Assembly (NCBI GenBank): GCA_030847615.1
Contig: JAUMIR010000001.1
Coordinates: forward strand, 380,538,687 to 380,602,686
Length of the DNA: 64,000 bases
Source: Gambelia wislizenii
Taxonomy: Eukaryota; Chordata; Lepidosauria; Squamata; Crotaphytidae
Direction: 5' to 3'
Shown here: positions 35,047 through 44,209 of the stretch, one piece after another
How the letters are laid out: each line of letters begins with the position of its first letter
Numbering within the stretch: position 1 is the stretch's first letter
Made by a program: the position numbers and the translations under genes
The notes under the pieces: model-generated
What the model was told of the DNA's origin: nothing
What the model saw: only the letters and a program-made list of their open reading frames with translations
The model's database searches: none

Positions 35047-36120
35047 CATAGTCAGTCCAGTGTATATTTAGGATTGTGTGTATACAGCACTGATGAAAGC
35101 GTTCAAGGAGTCGTAAGTGGTGGTGATAGGTGACCCATGTTTCGGACCCATAAAGGAGAATAGACAGTACAATGGCTCTATACACACTGATTTTTGTGCT
35201 TCGCCTCAGGTATTTATTACTCCAGACTCTTTTGTAAAGTCTTGCAAATGCACTATATGCCTTTGCTAATCTGTGATCGATCTCTTTGTCAATCTTGGCA
35301 TCTGAGGAGATGATGCTTCCCAGGTAGGTGAACTGCTGAACGGACTTAAGCACAGATTTGCCGACAGCAATGTGGGGATGATGGTGTTCGTTCTGTGGTG
35401 CAGGCTGGTAAAGAACTTCCATTTTCTTAAGGTTGACTTCCAGCCCAAACAGTTCTGCAGCTGTTGCAAAGCAGGATGTTAGGCACTGCAGAGCTGCTTC
35501 TATGTGGGCAACAAGGGCAGCATCATCAACAAAGAGCAGCTCACGAACTAGATAGTTTAGAATCTTAGTGCAAGCCCTCAGACGGCTTAAGTTAAACAAG
35601 CTACCATGAGTATGTGACGAATGTTGATGTCCTTGAGCAGGCAGGGATCACCAGCATTGAGGCCATGATATTGAGAACGCAGCTGTGCTGGGCAGGGCAC
35701 ATTTCTAGGATGGAGGACCATCGCCTCCCAAAAATAGTACTCTACGGTGAATTCGCCATGGGTCAGCCTAAGAGTGGCACTCCAAAAAAGTGATACAAGG
35801 ACTTCCTGAAACAACATCTCAGGCTTGGTCAAATTGATAATCAACAATGGTTCGCCCTGGCCTCACATCGGGAGACATGGAGACACACTATCCACAATGC
35901 TGCAGCCTTATTTGAGAACTCACGCCAAACAAATCTTGAAGAGAAATGACAATGCAGAAAGAATCACAACCTGGAAACATCACCCAAGGAGACCTTCTGC
36001 TGTGCTTTCTGCAACCAGACTTGTTTATCTTGGATTGGCCTTTTTAGTCATCGGCGTGCTTGCAGAAAGCACGGGATGAGTCCTCCCTGAATCTTCGTTT
36101 GCGAAGAAAACCAGAGAGAG
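35047..36120 (+). mobile_element. Zinc-finger LINE, copy 2, with 5' inversion
   Basis: 35611-36120 on the plus strand encodes YVTNVDVLEQAGITSIEAMI onward to the C2H2-like finger (FCNQTC...SHRRACRKHG). 35047-35600 on the minus strand encodes the preceding RT part: FVDDAALVAHIEAAL, YLGSIISSDAKIDKEI and LLYGSETW, ending HWTDYV. The inverted piece ends exactly where the plus piece begins, and ACAGTGTTTTA flanks the whole (35036-35046 and 36121-36131). This is one insertion with a twin-priming inversion. The 213-codon minus frame at 34958-35599 joins this LINE to L1 and is not a gene. Confidence 0.75.
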
Positions 36121-36392
36121 ACAGTGTTTTAAGTTTTATTCTGAGTTTTCTTGTCTGCCATACAAATCCATGTCCTGGTATTACTCTCAACTGCCATTTC
36201 ATTTTGTTGAAAAGCAAAATAAAATAGAGTAAAATAAGAAAGATTTAAATGTATATTTGAGAGTATCTTGAAGATTACAGACTGGGCTGACCTTACACCA
36301 GCAATGGACAATTCTTTTGGCCCAAGGGCCAGATATTTGGGAAGCTAACCCAGTAGGTGTATATCAGCAGTGGGTATCATTATTCCACTCAC

Positions 36393-36434
36393 TTACACAC
36401 ACACACACACACACACATCATCATCATCATCATC
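36393..36434. repeat. (CA)n(TCA)n microsatellite
   Basis: A CA run passing into TCA triplets. Confidence 0.9.
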
Positions 36435-36598
36435 CTCCCCACACAGAAGCCATTCCCTCATGCCCAATTTATGCACATGATTTACACATATACATATAAC
36501 CTTCTTAACTCTCCTCCTCAGCAAATCCAGTCTTTCAAATAGATTCTAAGAGGTTGCAAATCTTTCACCACTTCAGTTTTAATGGTTGTCCTTACTGC

Positions 36599-36604
36599 TT
36601 TATT
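36599..36604 (-). terminator. BBOX1: Candidate BBOX1 polyadenylation signal
   Basis: AATAAA on the minus strand about 250 nt past the BBOX1 stop codon. It is the nearest canonical signal seen; use is inferred. Confidence 0.5.
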
Positions 36605-36852
36605 GGCCACAATTCCCTGGAAAACTAGAGAGCTGGCCAGTTTCTAGTCAGCACAAAAGAACATCTACATGCTACTGTGGTAAAAACCCATGTTACTTGG
36701 AGATTAGTCAAGTTTTCAATAGAACAGATACAACGATGTCAGCCAGGAATTTCCCCAAAGTCACTGGAAACATGCTAGATCCATTGGTGTTTGTGGAAGA
36801 ATCATCCATCCCCTGAACAAGCTGGAAGGTTCCAGTAGTCCAACTTTCAAAA

Positions 36853-37013
36853 TCACTTTCTGCTGAGAACATTCTTCTGTAGGATTCGAAGCCTTGACAT
36901 TACCACATCCCAATCTGCATAGGCTCCTTCAAGGTGACGAGATATTTCTGTTCCTGCCTGGTAACTCTGCCGACCATGAAGTAAGCGCCAATTGTCAAAC
37001 ACTACTATTTCAC
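36853..37013 (-). CDS. BBOX1: BBOX1 last coding exon (gamma-butyrobetaine dioxygenase C-terminus)
   Basis: BBOX1 is a cytosolic Fe(II)/2-oxoglutarate dioxygenase that hydroxylates gamma-butyrobetaine to L-carnitine, the last step of carnitine biosynthesis. This exon encodes EIVVFDNWRLLHGRQSY, GTEISRHLEGAYADWDVVMS, RLRIL and a stop (TGA, 36855-36853). The H of LLHGR is the third iron ligand and the R of ISRHLEG lies in the 2-oxoglutarate-binding segment of the family. The acceptor is TTTATAG before 37013; the first two bases complete a glycine codon begun in the previous exon. Together the four exons give about 210 residues, equal to the C-terminal part of the roughly 387-residue mammalian enzyme. 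No stops or frameshifts are present, so the gene looks functional. Confidence 0.93.
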
Positions 37014-37146
37014 CTATAAACAGTGGTAAATAAGAAAGACAGCTGCCAGAAAAGTGACACAAAGGATAATTCACTGATATAACATTTTGAGTTAGTAGAA
37101 TTTCAGTAAGGTGATGGCTAACTCGAATGCTTTCATATGTCACAAC

Positions 37147-37262
37147 CAGAACTTGGTAAAAGTATTTGTTTGGACAATAGCTCCTAGAATCCCTTTGACC
37201 TAGCCATAGTTGCTGGCAGAGTCTGGGAGTTATAGTCCAAACTAATAACTTTTCCAAGCTCT
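37147..37262. mobile_element. Palindromic MITE in BBOX1 intron
   Basis: CTTGGTAAAAGTATTTGTTT on the left pairs approximately with AACTAATAACTTTTCCAAG on the right, about 116 bp overall. It lies in the last BBOX1 intron. Confidence 0.5.
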
Positions 37263-37734
37263 GGCCACAACATATGGTGAGATGAAGGTAAATCATGCTA
37301 TAAGCAAGGGTGCACAAACATGTGCTGCTTCATTCACATGATGAAGCCATACTATAGAATGAATATTTTCTTAGTGCAGAATTGGAATTACTTTGGCAAA
37401 GACTCTGTGTATTTTTTTTCAAGCATGTCTCTTGTTAGTGAGCATTTGGATTTGCCAATGGAAGTTATGTGCACATCTACCATGAAATGTTTGTGTGCAC
37501 GCGTACTATGAAATGACAAACAGATTCGTCATCGTACCTATTAAAATTCAGAATACATTTCCAGAAAAACAAGTTTTGTATTTGGCAGAAAGGAAAGGTT
37601 CAAATCCTCCCAAAGCTACACAGGACTGACAAGAAGACACAAGATATTTGTTGTTCTTGTTAACGAAAGCCTTTTGATTCATGTAAACAGGTGGTGCCTT
37701 TTGACTCAAGTAAACAGTTAGGTACTTTATTTAC

Positions 37735-37901
37735 CTGGTTTCATTTTGTAGGTATATTTATAATCTGCACTATTTAACAGATTAACATAATCCTTCAGAG
37801 CAGCATAGAACGGCTTTACTTTTTCAGGAGATATGTCAAATATAGTGTCTCTGGTCGCATTATTAAAGTTGATACGAATCACTTGGCCCTTTTCATCTAC
37901 A
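37735..37901 (-). CDS. BBOX1: BBOX1 penultimate coding exon
   Basis: Encodes VDEKGQVIRINFNNATRDTI, then FYAALKDYVNLLNSADYKY and KMKPG. It is bordered by TTCTCAACAG (acceptor) and GTAAAT (donor). It starts with the third base of an aspartate codon and ends with the first base of a glycine codon, in phase with its neighbours. The NFNNATRD segment is strongly conserved in BBOX1 and related hydroxylases. Confidence 0.93.
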
Positions 37902-38845
37902 CTGTTGAGAAATGGAGAGAACAAAATGTATTTATCTTCAAAATCAGGTCTTTTCCCAGTTTTTGAGCAAGAAGAACATAATTTCCGCTCTTGAAAGTTC
38001 TTTGATAGCTGTCTTTTAAGAATAAGATTGGTAAAAGTGCTTATGAAACCCCCAGATTTCTTCATAAATCAGACATAAAGAATAAAATTAGACATAAAGA
38101 ATTAGTTTTTCAAAAATTTCAAAGGTGGGAAGAAACAAAACTGTTAAGATGTGTCCATTCAGGAAATGGGATTGAAGTGATATAGTTCTTTAAAGTCTGG
38201 GTTTGCAATCTGAATATATTCAGCCACATTTATGGCACTGAATTAGGGCTGCTACCCTTCTTCTTTCTGACTGGCTGCTCATCTTTAAATAGATATATGA
38301 CAAGCAGATACAACACGGTCTTCTTCTCCGTGTTTGGAATACCAGTGCCAATTGTATTTGCAAGTGCAGATGCCTGAGTATTTTGTCTGGCTCATTTATA
38401 TGGCTAAGACTTTCCAAAAATGCCTATATTTCACTTTAAGTGGGGCAGAAAGAAATTGAGCTTCTTTTTTAAAATGCAAATATGGGAAAATAAAGAAACT
38501 GACAGATTTCTGCCAACCTAAAACAGGGCAGTCCTTCGTTATATTGTACTGTCTTTCTAAGAGCTCTGTTAACAGGAAGCAGAATTTAATATATAAAGAT
38601 AAATTTGTTAATAAAGAAATGAAAAAATGTATATTGGAACATAATAAATCTAACAGCACATATATTTTTTTAAAAAACTGTTTTCCCCCTTGTCCACAAG
38701 ATGGCACAGACCTACCACTTTTGATAATTTACATAGTTCAAACTGGTATTTTCTATCTGTAATTCAGGGTTAGACAGCTAGACAGTGCTATCAGCACAAG
38801 ATAAATTAATACTACAGTACTGTCAGATCAGTGTTTGCTACTTAC

Positions 38846-39042
38846 TCTATAATTCTTTGTTTGGACTGCATGGAGAAATCACAGTAATCAACTCCAACGT
38901 CTGTGAAATCTACAAAGGTGGAGGTCAGGATTCGGAAGGCTTGAGGATTTAGTTCCTTAAGCTTATTTGCTACGTGAAATCCATCCACAACTTCACTCTC
39001 CCCTCCAGCAGGAGTTTGTTTTATGCAATGCAGCAACTGAAT
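38846..39042 (-). CDS. BBOX1: BBOX1 internal coding exon
   Basis: Encodes IQLLHCIKQTPAGGESEVV, then FRILTSTFVDFTDVGVDYCD and FSMQSKQRI. The acceptor is TTTGTTACAG and the donor GTAAGT. Length 197 bp, phase 0 start and a 2-base overhang at the end, matching the next exon. The intron below it (37902-38845) holds no recognised repeat. Confidence 0.93.
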
Positions 39043-39270
39043 CTGTAACAAATTAATACCAGGTCATAACAGGATCCGGTCTAGGTGCATCATCAGTCAT
39101 GATTATTGGTGTACTGTTTGTTTCTACAAGTTAACAAAGTTTCAATTTGTGTCATACACAGCTCTACTACAAGCTTTTCTACATCTTTAGGATGGGATGA
39201 TGATTGAGCAAAGGCTTGACTCAGTATCCTTTAAACCTACTGAATACTCAACTGGCTAATGTTTACAATG

Positions 39271-39470
39271 TTGTTGTTGTGTACCTATAAGTTATTTCTC
39301 ACTCATGGTGAACTTAAGGTATTACAGGGGTTTCTTGGCAAGATTTGTTTAAAGTAGGTTTGCCTTTGCCTTCTTCTGAGGCTGAGGAAGGCAAAGGCAG
39401 TGGGTTTCTATAGCTGAGCAGGGATTCAAAATCTGGTCTCCAGAGTCACAGTCCAAAGTTCACCCTGGCT
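39271..39470 (-). mobile_element. tRNA-derived SINE in BBOX1 intron
   Basis: Reverse complement of the lizard SINE: the tail TTGTTGTTGTG at 39271, then TATTTCTCACTCATGGTGA, and the tRNA-like head near 39420-39465. Confidence 0.75.
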
Positions 39471-40329
39471 CTCAATGGTTATAATATATGAATAAAAGTA
39501 CACTGACTCAGGAACAAAGCATCCACACTGTGCACACTATTTCTCTCTGAACATTTTCTGGCATGAGAGAGGCAACTTCCATGCAATAAACAGTTAGCTA
39601 ATTTGTGCAATAAAAGGAACAGCTGATGGACACTATACAGATGCCTGAGACAGCTTTTGCAGTTATTCCAAGAAAATGTAGGGTCCATCAAATGGTGATT
39701 GTTTTCAGGGAATTCCAATTAGTCTAATTAACACTGAGATATTTGGCTAGCCTTTCCCTATCATGATGTTCAGATGAGGCAGAGCATATGACAACTGCCA
39801 CAATCCTCAGCCAGCAGATCAAATAGGCTGCAGTCTGGCACACTGGGAGACCGCCTTGTTATGGAATGCTATACTAGGCATTTGTGCCACAAAAACTGTG
39901 TGCATATGAGTTCTGAAATATTCCTAAATCTTTGGGTAATATATTTTATTGAGTTAGGTGACAAAGTAACTGTTCCTCTAGCCTAGATGTGGGTGACCAG
40001 AATCCCATATAGCAAAGAGCATCAATATTTAGCAAAGAGCGATTAGTGAGAGAGGGGAGTTTAGATCATCCCTCCTCTCTCTTTTAATCTCTTTGTATCT
40101 TTCTGTGTTGTATATACTCAAGCCTTTTGCTTCCTTCTCACCTACAGATGTCACTTTCCCCTTTTCTCAAGAAGTTTGTCAGTCTCTACAATGTATTAGC
40201 TCATGGACCCGGCATACCATACGCCATTAAAAGACTCCCCCTAAAATGCCCAGGAGAACTCATGACAACCCTTTGAGGTAGGCTGGTGGATTGAACTCGC
40301 CCACCTGCTGTGCATTCTGTCCCTTGCCA

Positions 40330-40622
40330 CCCCCACTGCTAGTTCTGCCCCCTGCTGCCCCCACCGCTCATTGTGCCCCTCCCCCACTCATTCTGCCTCT
40401 CCCCCCACTCATTCTGCCCCACTACTCATTCTGCCCTCCTGCTCATTCTGCCCCTCACCACTCGTTCTGACCCTCCCCCCACTCCCTCTGCCCCCACTCA
40501 TTCTGCCCCTCCACCACTTGTTCTGTCCCTCCCTCCACTTGTTCTGCCCCCCACTCCTTCTGCCCCTCCACTACTTGTTTTGTCCCTCCACTACTTGTTT
40601 TGTCCCTCCCACCCACCCACCC
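40330..40622. repeat. C-rich minisatellite in BBOX1 intron
   Basis: Imperfect tandem units of about 18-20 bp around CCCCACTCATTCTGCCCCT, at least a dozen copies, one strand almost free of G. Long open frames on both strands here are artefacts of the repeat. Confidence 0.85.
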
Positions 40623-40720
40623 CCTGCACTCCAGAACACACACGCACACACCACATTCACCCCCATGTTACTCACTCTCCAGCTCCAGTCATCATGTTTG
40701 AGATCTATATGGTCCTGCCC

Positions 40721-40795
40721 CCAGTGTGCTGATTGGCTGCCCAACAGACCTGTGATTGGTTGGTCAGTTCCCTAAGCAGCCAATCAGCACACTGG
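40721..40795. repeat. Perfect 20-bp inverted repeat
   Basis: CCAGTGTGCTGATTGGCTGC (40721-40740) is the exact complement of 40776-40795, with a 35-nt loop. Each arm has a CCAAT-type box, and another ATTGG lies in the loop. Confidence 0.85.
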
Positions 40796-40817
40796 AAACA
40801 GCAACATACCCAAGAGA

Positions 40818-40818
<1 letters not shown>

Positions 40819-40866
<48 letters not shown>

Positions 40867-40893
40867 TATGTATATATATATATATATATATAT
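40819..40893. repeat. (TA)n microsatellite
   Basis: About 75 bp of alternating T/A with one GCATATG interruption; self-complementary. Confidence 0.95.
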
Positions 40894-41933
40894 CTTTAGT
40901 GCAGCCCATGGCTGCCCAATCACATTTTCCTGACAACCATTTACCTGGGAAGCATCATTTACCTGGGAAGGCAGTGTACAGAAAAAGTGTACATTCTCAT
41001 CTCCATTATTAACTACACTCAGGCTTAATGCACATAGCAGCCATTTGATGGGCTGTGGGGAATACAATGGATTTGGAGAGGATGAAGAGTAAGCCCGTGT
41101 AATCTAATCCACTTCACAATCAAAATGCCAAAAAGCTATTTGAAGAGCAGTAGGGAATGCAGTCTAAATGGGGATATTTGGATTCAGGGATGGACTTGCA
41201 TTGCATGCCATTCTCACCATCACAATTGTGTTCTCCTTGCTTGGTAGGTTTGTAGAACAAAAATGGGGTTTCAAAGTTATGGGTGGGTTCATTTATACCT
41301 CTCCATCCCTCTGTGTTGAAGTATGGGTTTGGGTGTGCCTGTGGGGAAAAGGTGTGTTTTCTCTATGGAACAATGGGAGATGGAAGACCATGTGTCTGTT
41401 TATGAGGAAGAGGCAGTATGTGTTTGTGCATGGGCATGCATGTCTGAGAGTGAGGGGGCTCTGTTATTTTATACCTTGATACTTAATGACATTAATGGTC
41501 ACTTGCCCTGCCTAACGTGAAGAATGCTGACCACTTGCAAAGGTCAAGCTAGCCATTAAAGGGATGCATATTCCCTATGCATTCTTCTCCCACTCCCATT
41601 CTTCCTCAGAGATAAGGGCATCAGCAAATTAAACCTCTTCCCCCACCCCCAATGGCCAGCAATAAAACAAAGCAAGTTAAACATAAGATTCCTCAGTGCT
41701 ATGGCACCTCTGAAAAACAATGTGATATGCAAATTGTTGTTTGACCTTGTAAGCTTGAGGACTGAGGTTTGGGGAGAAGGAGACCTTATCTTTGGTATAA
41801 ACAGGAAATGGTGACAGGGAGGGCAGGAGGAAGGAATCTAGGAGCACATTTGAGACTGATTTATTTCAGTATGAGCTTTTGTGGATTTCAGTCCACTATT
41901 TGATATTTAGTGATGGAGAGCAAAATTAATACA
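40894..41933. other. BBOX1 intron, nothing recognised
   Basis: Intronic DNA without a supported feature. The 103-codon frame at 41168-41479 has low-complexity GTG-rich composition and no family match. Confidence 0.5.
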
Positions 41934-42153
41934 GTTGTTTTGAGTGTTGGACTGTGACTCTGGAGACCAGTGTTCAAATCTGTGCTCACCCATGGAAATT
42001 GACTGGGTGATCTTGGGCAAGCCACACTCTCTCAGCCTCAGAGGAAGGCAAAGGCAACCTGCCTCTGAACAAATCTTGCCAAGAAAATCCAATGATAGGT
42101 TCACTTTAGTGTTGCCATTCATTGGAAATGAGTTGAAGGCACACAGCAACAAT
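41934..42153 (+). mobile_element. tRNA-derived SINE in BBOX1 intron
   Basis: tRNA-like head TTGTTTTGAGTGTTGGACTG with B-box-like GTTCAAATC, body with CACACTCTCTCAGCCTCAG, tail AAGGCACACAGCAACAA. Confidence 0.8.
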
Positions 42154-43493
42154 TGTCAGGAGAGTGGGATCAGAGTGTAATGGGATGCACATTGTGACAC
42201 TGGCCATAAACCTCCAAAAGAGTTGTGTAAGATAATACAGGTGATTATCTTTGTATTTTTGGAAGTCACTTTTTGCTATTCTTTGGGAAATGTCTTGGTA
42301 AAACTGCAACAGCTCTAGTAAAACTAGGCAGAGTTAAAGACAAACATGTAATGGGAACATGTAGAGAGCAGATTGCTTCCAAAATGTTTTTTTAAAAACT
42401 ATTTTTATTTCCTACAAGCATTTTAGTTTTGAAAAGATTGTGAGTAACATATGGCAGAGTGTGATTCTTGGCACAAATGTGATAGTGAGCTAAGCTGCAT
42501 TTGTTTCCAATTTGAGGAATACCCCTCCATTCCCATGCCATATCCACTTGTACAAAATCTAAATGAATTTTCAAGGTAGCACATTAGTCTGAAAGATTTG
42601 CTGGCACCCATTTAGCAGCACATGATGCTGGCCTGCTCAGTTCATTAATAATATGATCGTTACAGATCATGAGAGCCTTGAGCAAAAGTTTCCTACAGCA
42701 TCTGGGCTGACCACATTAATCTCCTGCCTTTGCAAATGCAGGCAGAATGGCAGAAATATTGTCACAAGTGCCAGGAGTTCAGGAGTTCATTAAAGCATTA
42801 TACTGAAATACATTTTCATGTTTGCACTTCTCAAGAAATTGATTCTCTCCTATTAGGAAGTCTATCTGAGAGAGTTTGAGGGCTTTCCTGTACTCTATGT
42901 ACACTCATAGGTATGTGCTGAGTTGACTGTGATGTACTGCATAGTTCATATCAGATTTCTCCAATGTGATGCTCGCTATATGTTTCACATTATAACCCTT
43001 ATCATCCTTGACCAAGCTTACTAACGTGGATGGAGGTTGGATTCCAAAACATCTGGAGCTTAGCATGTCAAAGAAGGGTGGTTTACATGAAGAACAAATT
43101 AGAATTAGTGTAACGTCCATCTGAAGTAACATTGTTCACACTGTTCATCACTTGGGGTTTGCTGGAATGTTGCATAAGATGAAGATACTCTGTTAAATCT
43201 TTGAGCACATGCATTTGGTATGCGGCTGTGGGACCTGATAAGTATGTGAGAGACTACTCTCAAGATTTTCAATTAAGATTGCATCTTAATTTTTTTTTTT
43301 GAATAGGATTAATAAAAAACATATTAGAATTCTCCCTTCAGCTTGCAGGAAAAGGAGAGGTAAAAATTTAAATACTGAACATGATTTCATTTGAATCAGG
43401 CATTGTATGTAACGTAAAAAAAAACCTGTTAAGAATGTTACTTCCATTTTGCAAAGACACCCTCCCTTTTCCTTCCAGTTTGCCTTGTCTTAC
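42154..43493. other. BBOX1 intron, nothing recognised
   Basis: No repeat or exon recognised. Confidence 0.5.
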
Positions 43494-43599
43494 CCCAGGT
43501 GGAAATTGTAGAACAGGGTAATCAGTGTGAAAACTTAGCTTCTCAGTAGTATATGCCACGTTGTTAGCATCCACTTTGTCCTGTACTTGCCAGGTAGGC
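43494..43599 (-). CDS. BBOX1: BBOX1 coding exon with HxD iron ligands
   Basis: Encodes PTWQVQDKVDANNVAYTTEK and LSFHTDYPVLQFPPG. The H and D of HTD are the first two iron ligands of the dioxygenase fold. The acceptor ends AAAG before 43599 and the donor is GTAAGA after 43494. The first base completes a codon from an exon outside the seen set. No exon coding the more N-terminal residues was found up to 64000. Confidence 0.93.
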
Positions 43600-43847
43600 C
43601 TTTATAATTAGGAAAAAGTCAAACAGAGAAAGAGAAAAATTAAAACAGACTGCCTGTAAAATTCTAGATACAAGAGTAATACAACCATTGACTGTTCATA
43701 AAACTAATACCCATTTGAGTCACCAAGGCCTCCCACTGTTCTACATTCTGTTTTAGAACAACTGAAACAAAAATAATGACTTGTAATGAGAACCACTTTG
43801 GAAAAATCCATGGTTTCAAGCACTCCTCACAGTAAATAAAGAGGGAT
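43600..43847. other. BBOX1 intron, nothing recognised
   Basis: Intronic sequence between the HxD exon and the CR1 insertion. Confidence 0.5.
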
Positions 43848-44204
43848 CATTACCCCTTCCTTTTGGTCCATGTGGGAACCAACGATACTGCAAGGCACAG
43901 CTTTCCCAAGATCAGAAGAGATTATGAGGCCCTGGGGAGGAAGCTGAAAGAAATGGACGCACAGGTTGTCATCTCGTCTCTTCTGCCAGTTGAAGGGCAT
44001 GGTCCAAGAAGGGAGAGGAAAATAGCTGACGTAAACAACTGGCTCCGTAGATGGTGTCGCCGAGAACAAATTGGATTCTTGGATCATGGACTGCGCTTCC
44101 ATGAGGGGGGACTTCTGGCAAGAGATGGGGTGCATCTTACAACAGTTGGAAGAAATATTTTTGCCAACAGTCTCAAGAATTTGATCAGGAGGGCTTTAAA
44201 CTGA
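43848..44204 (+). pseudogene. CR1 ORF1 C-terminal part (esterase-like domain)
   Basis: Encodes LVHVGTNDTARHSFPKI, DAQVVISSLLPVEGHG and LARDGVHLT up to a TGA at 44202-44204. In CR1 ORF1 this region is an SGNH/GDSL-type esterase. HVGTND and the DGVHLT block hold the expected oxyanion-hole and catalytic Asp-His residues; the serine block is lost by 5' truncation. No stops inside. Confidence 0.8.
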
Positions 44205-44209
44205 GTCAA

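Larger units (their letters stand above)
33479..36290 (-). mobile_element. L1 LINE, interrupted by two LINE insertions
   Basis: Minus-strand L1 ORF2 C-terminal pieces appear in the expected order from high to low coordinate. RTWICMADKKTQNKT is at about 36180-36130. Next, 35035-34840 encodes GVAWEFLILNG and WLKEWILL...RFLELDGHDLRF. Then 34160-33490 encodes LEAEDEPVKDYIISWAKNFG, TCKRMKGYWSKIYM and the final WTEALTTKEWIVNVAEL. Two pieces of a zinc-finger LINE and a Tigger-like fragment lie inside it. Inactive, with many stops. Confidence 0.7.

Noticed and set aside
34958..35599. 213-codon open frame on the minus strand as a single gene
   Set aside because: Its N-terminal part is zinc-finger LINE reverse transcriptase and its last residues are L1; the junction falls at the insertion boundary with the 11-bp duplication.
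40371..40622. CRISPR-like array
   Set aside because: Units are contiguous, imperfect and without spacers; this is a eukaryotic minisatellite.
40371..40775. Proline/serine-rich 134- and 119-codon frames
   Set aside because: Produced by the C-rich minisatellite.
41168..41479. 103-codon plus-strand frame as an exon
   Set aside because: It lies in a BBOX1 intron on the opposite strand, is low in complexity and has no recognised domain.
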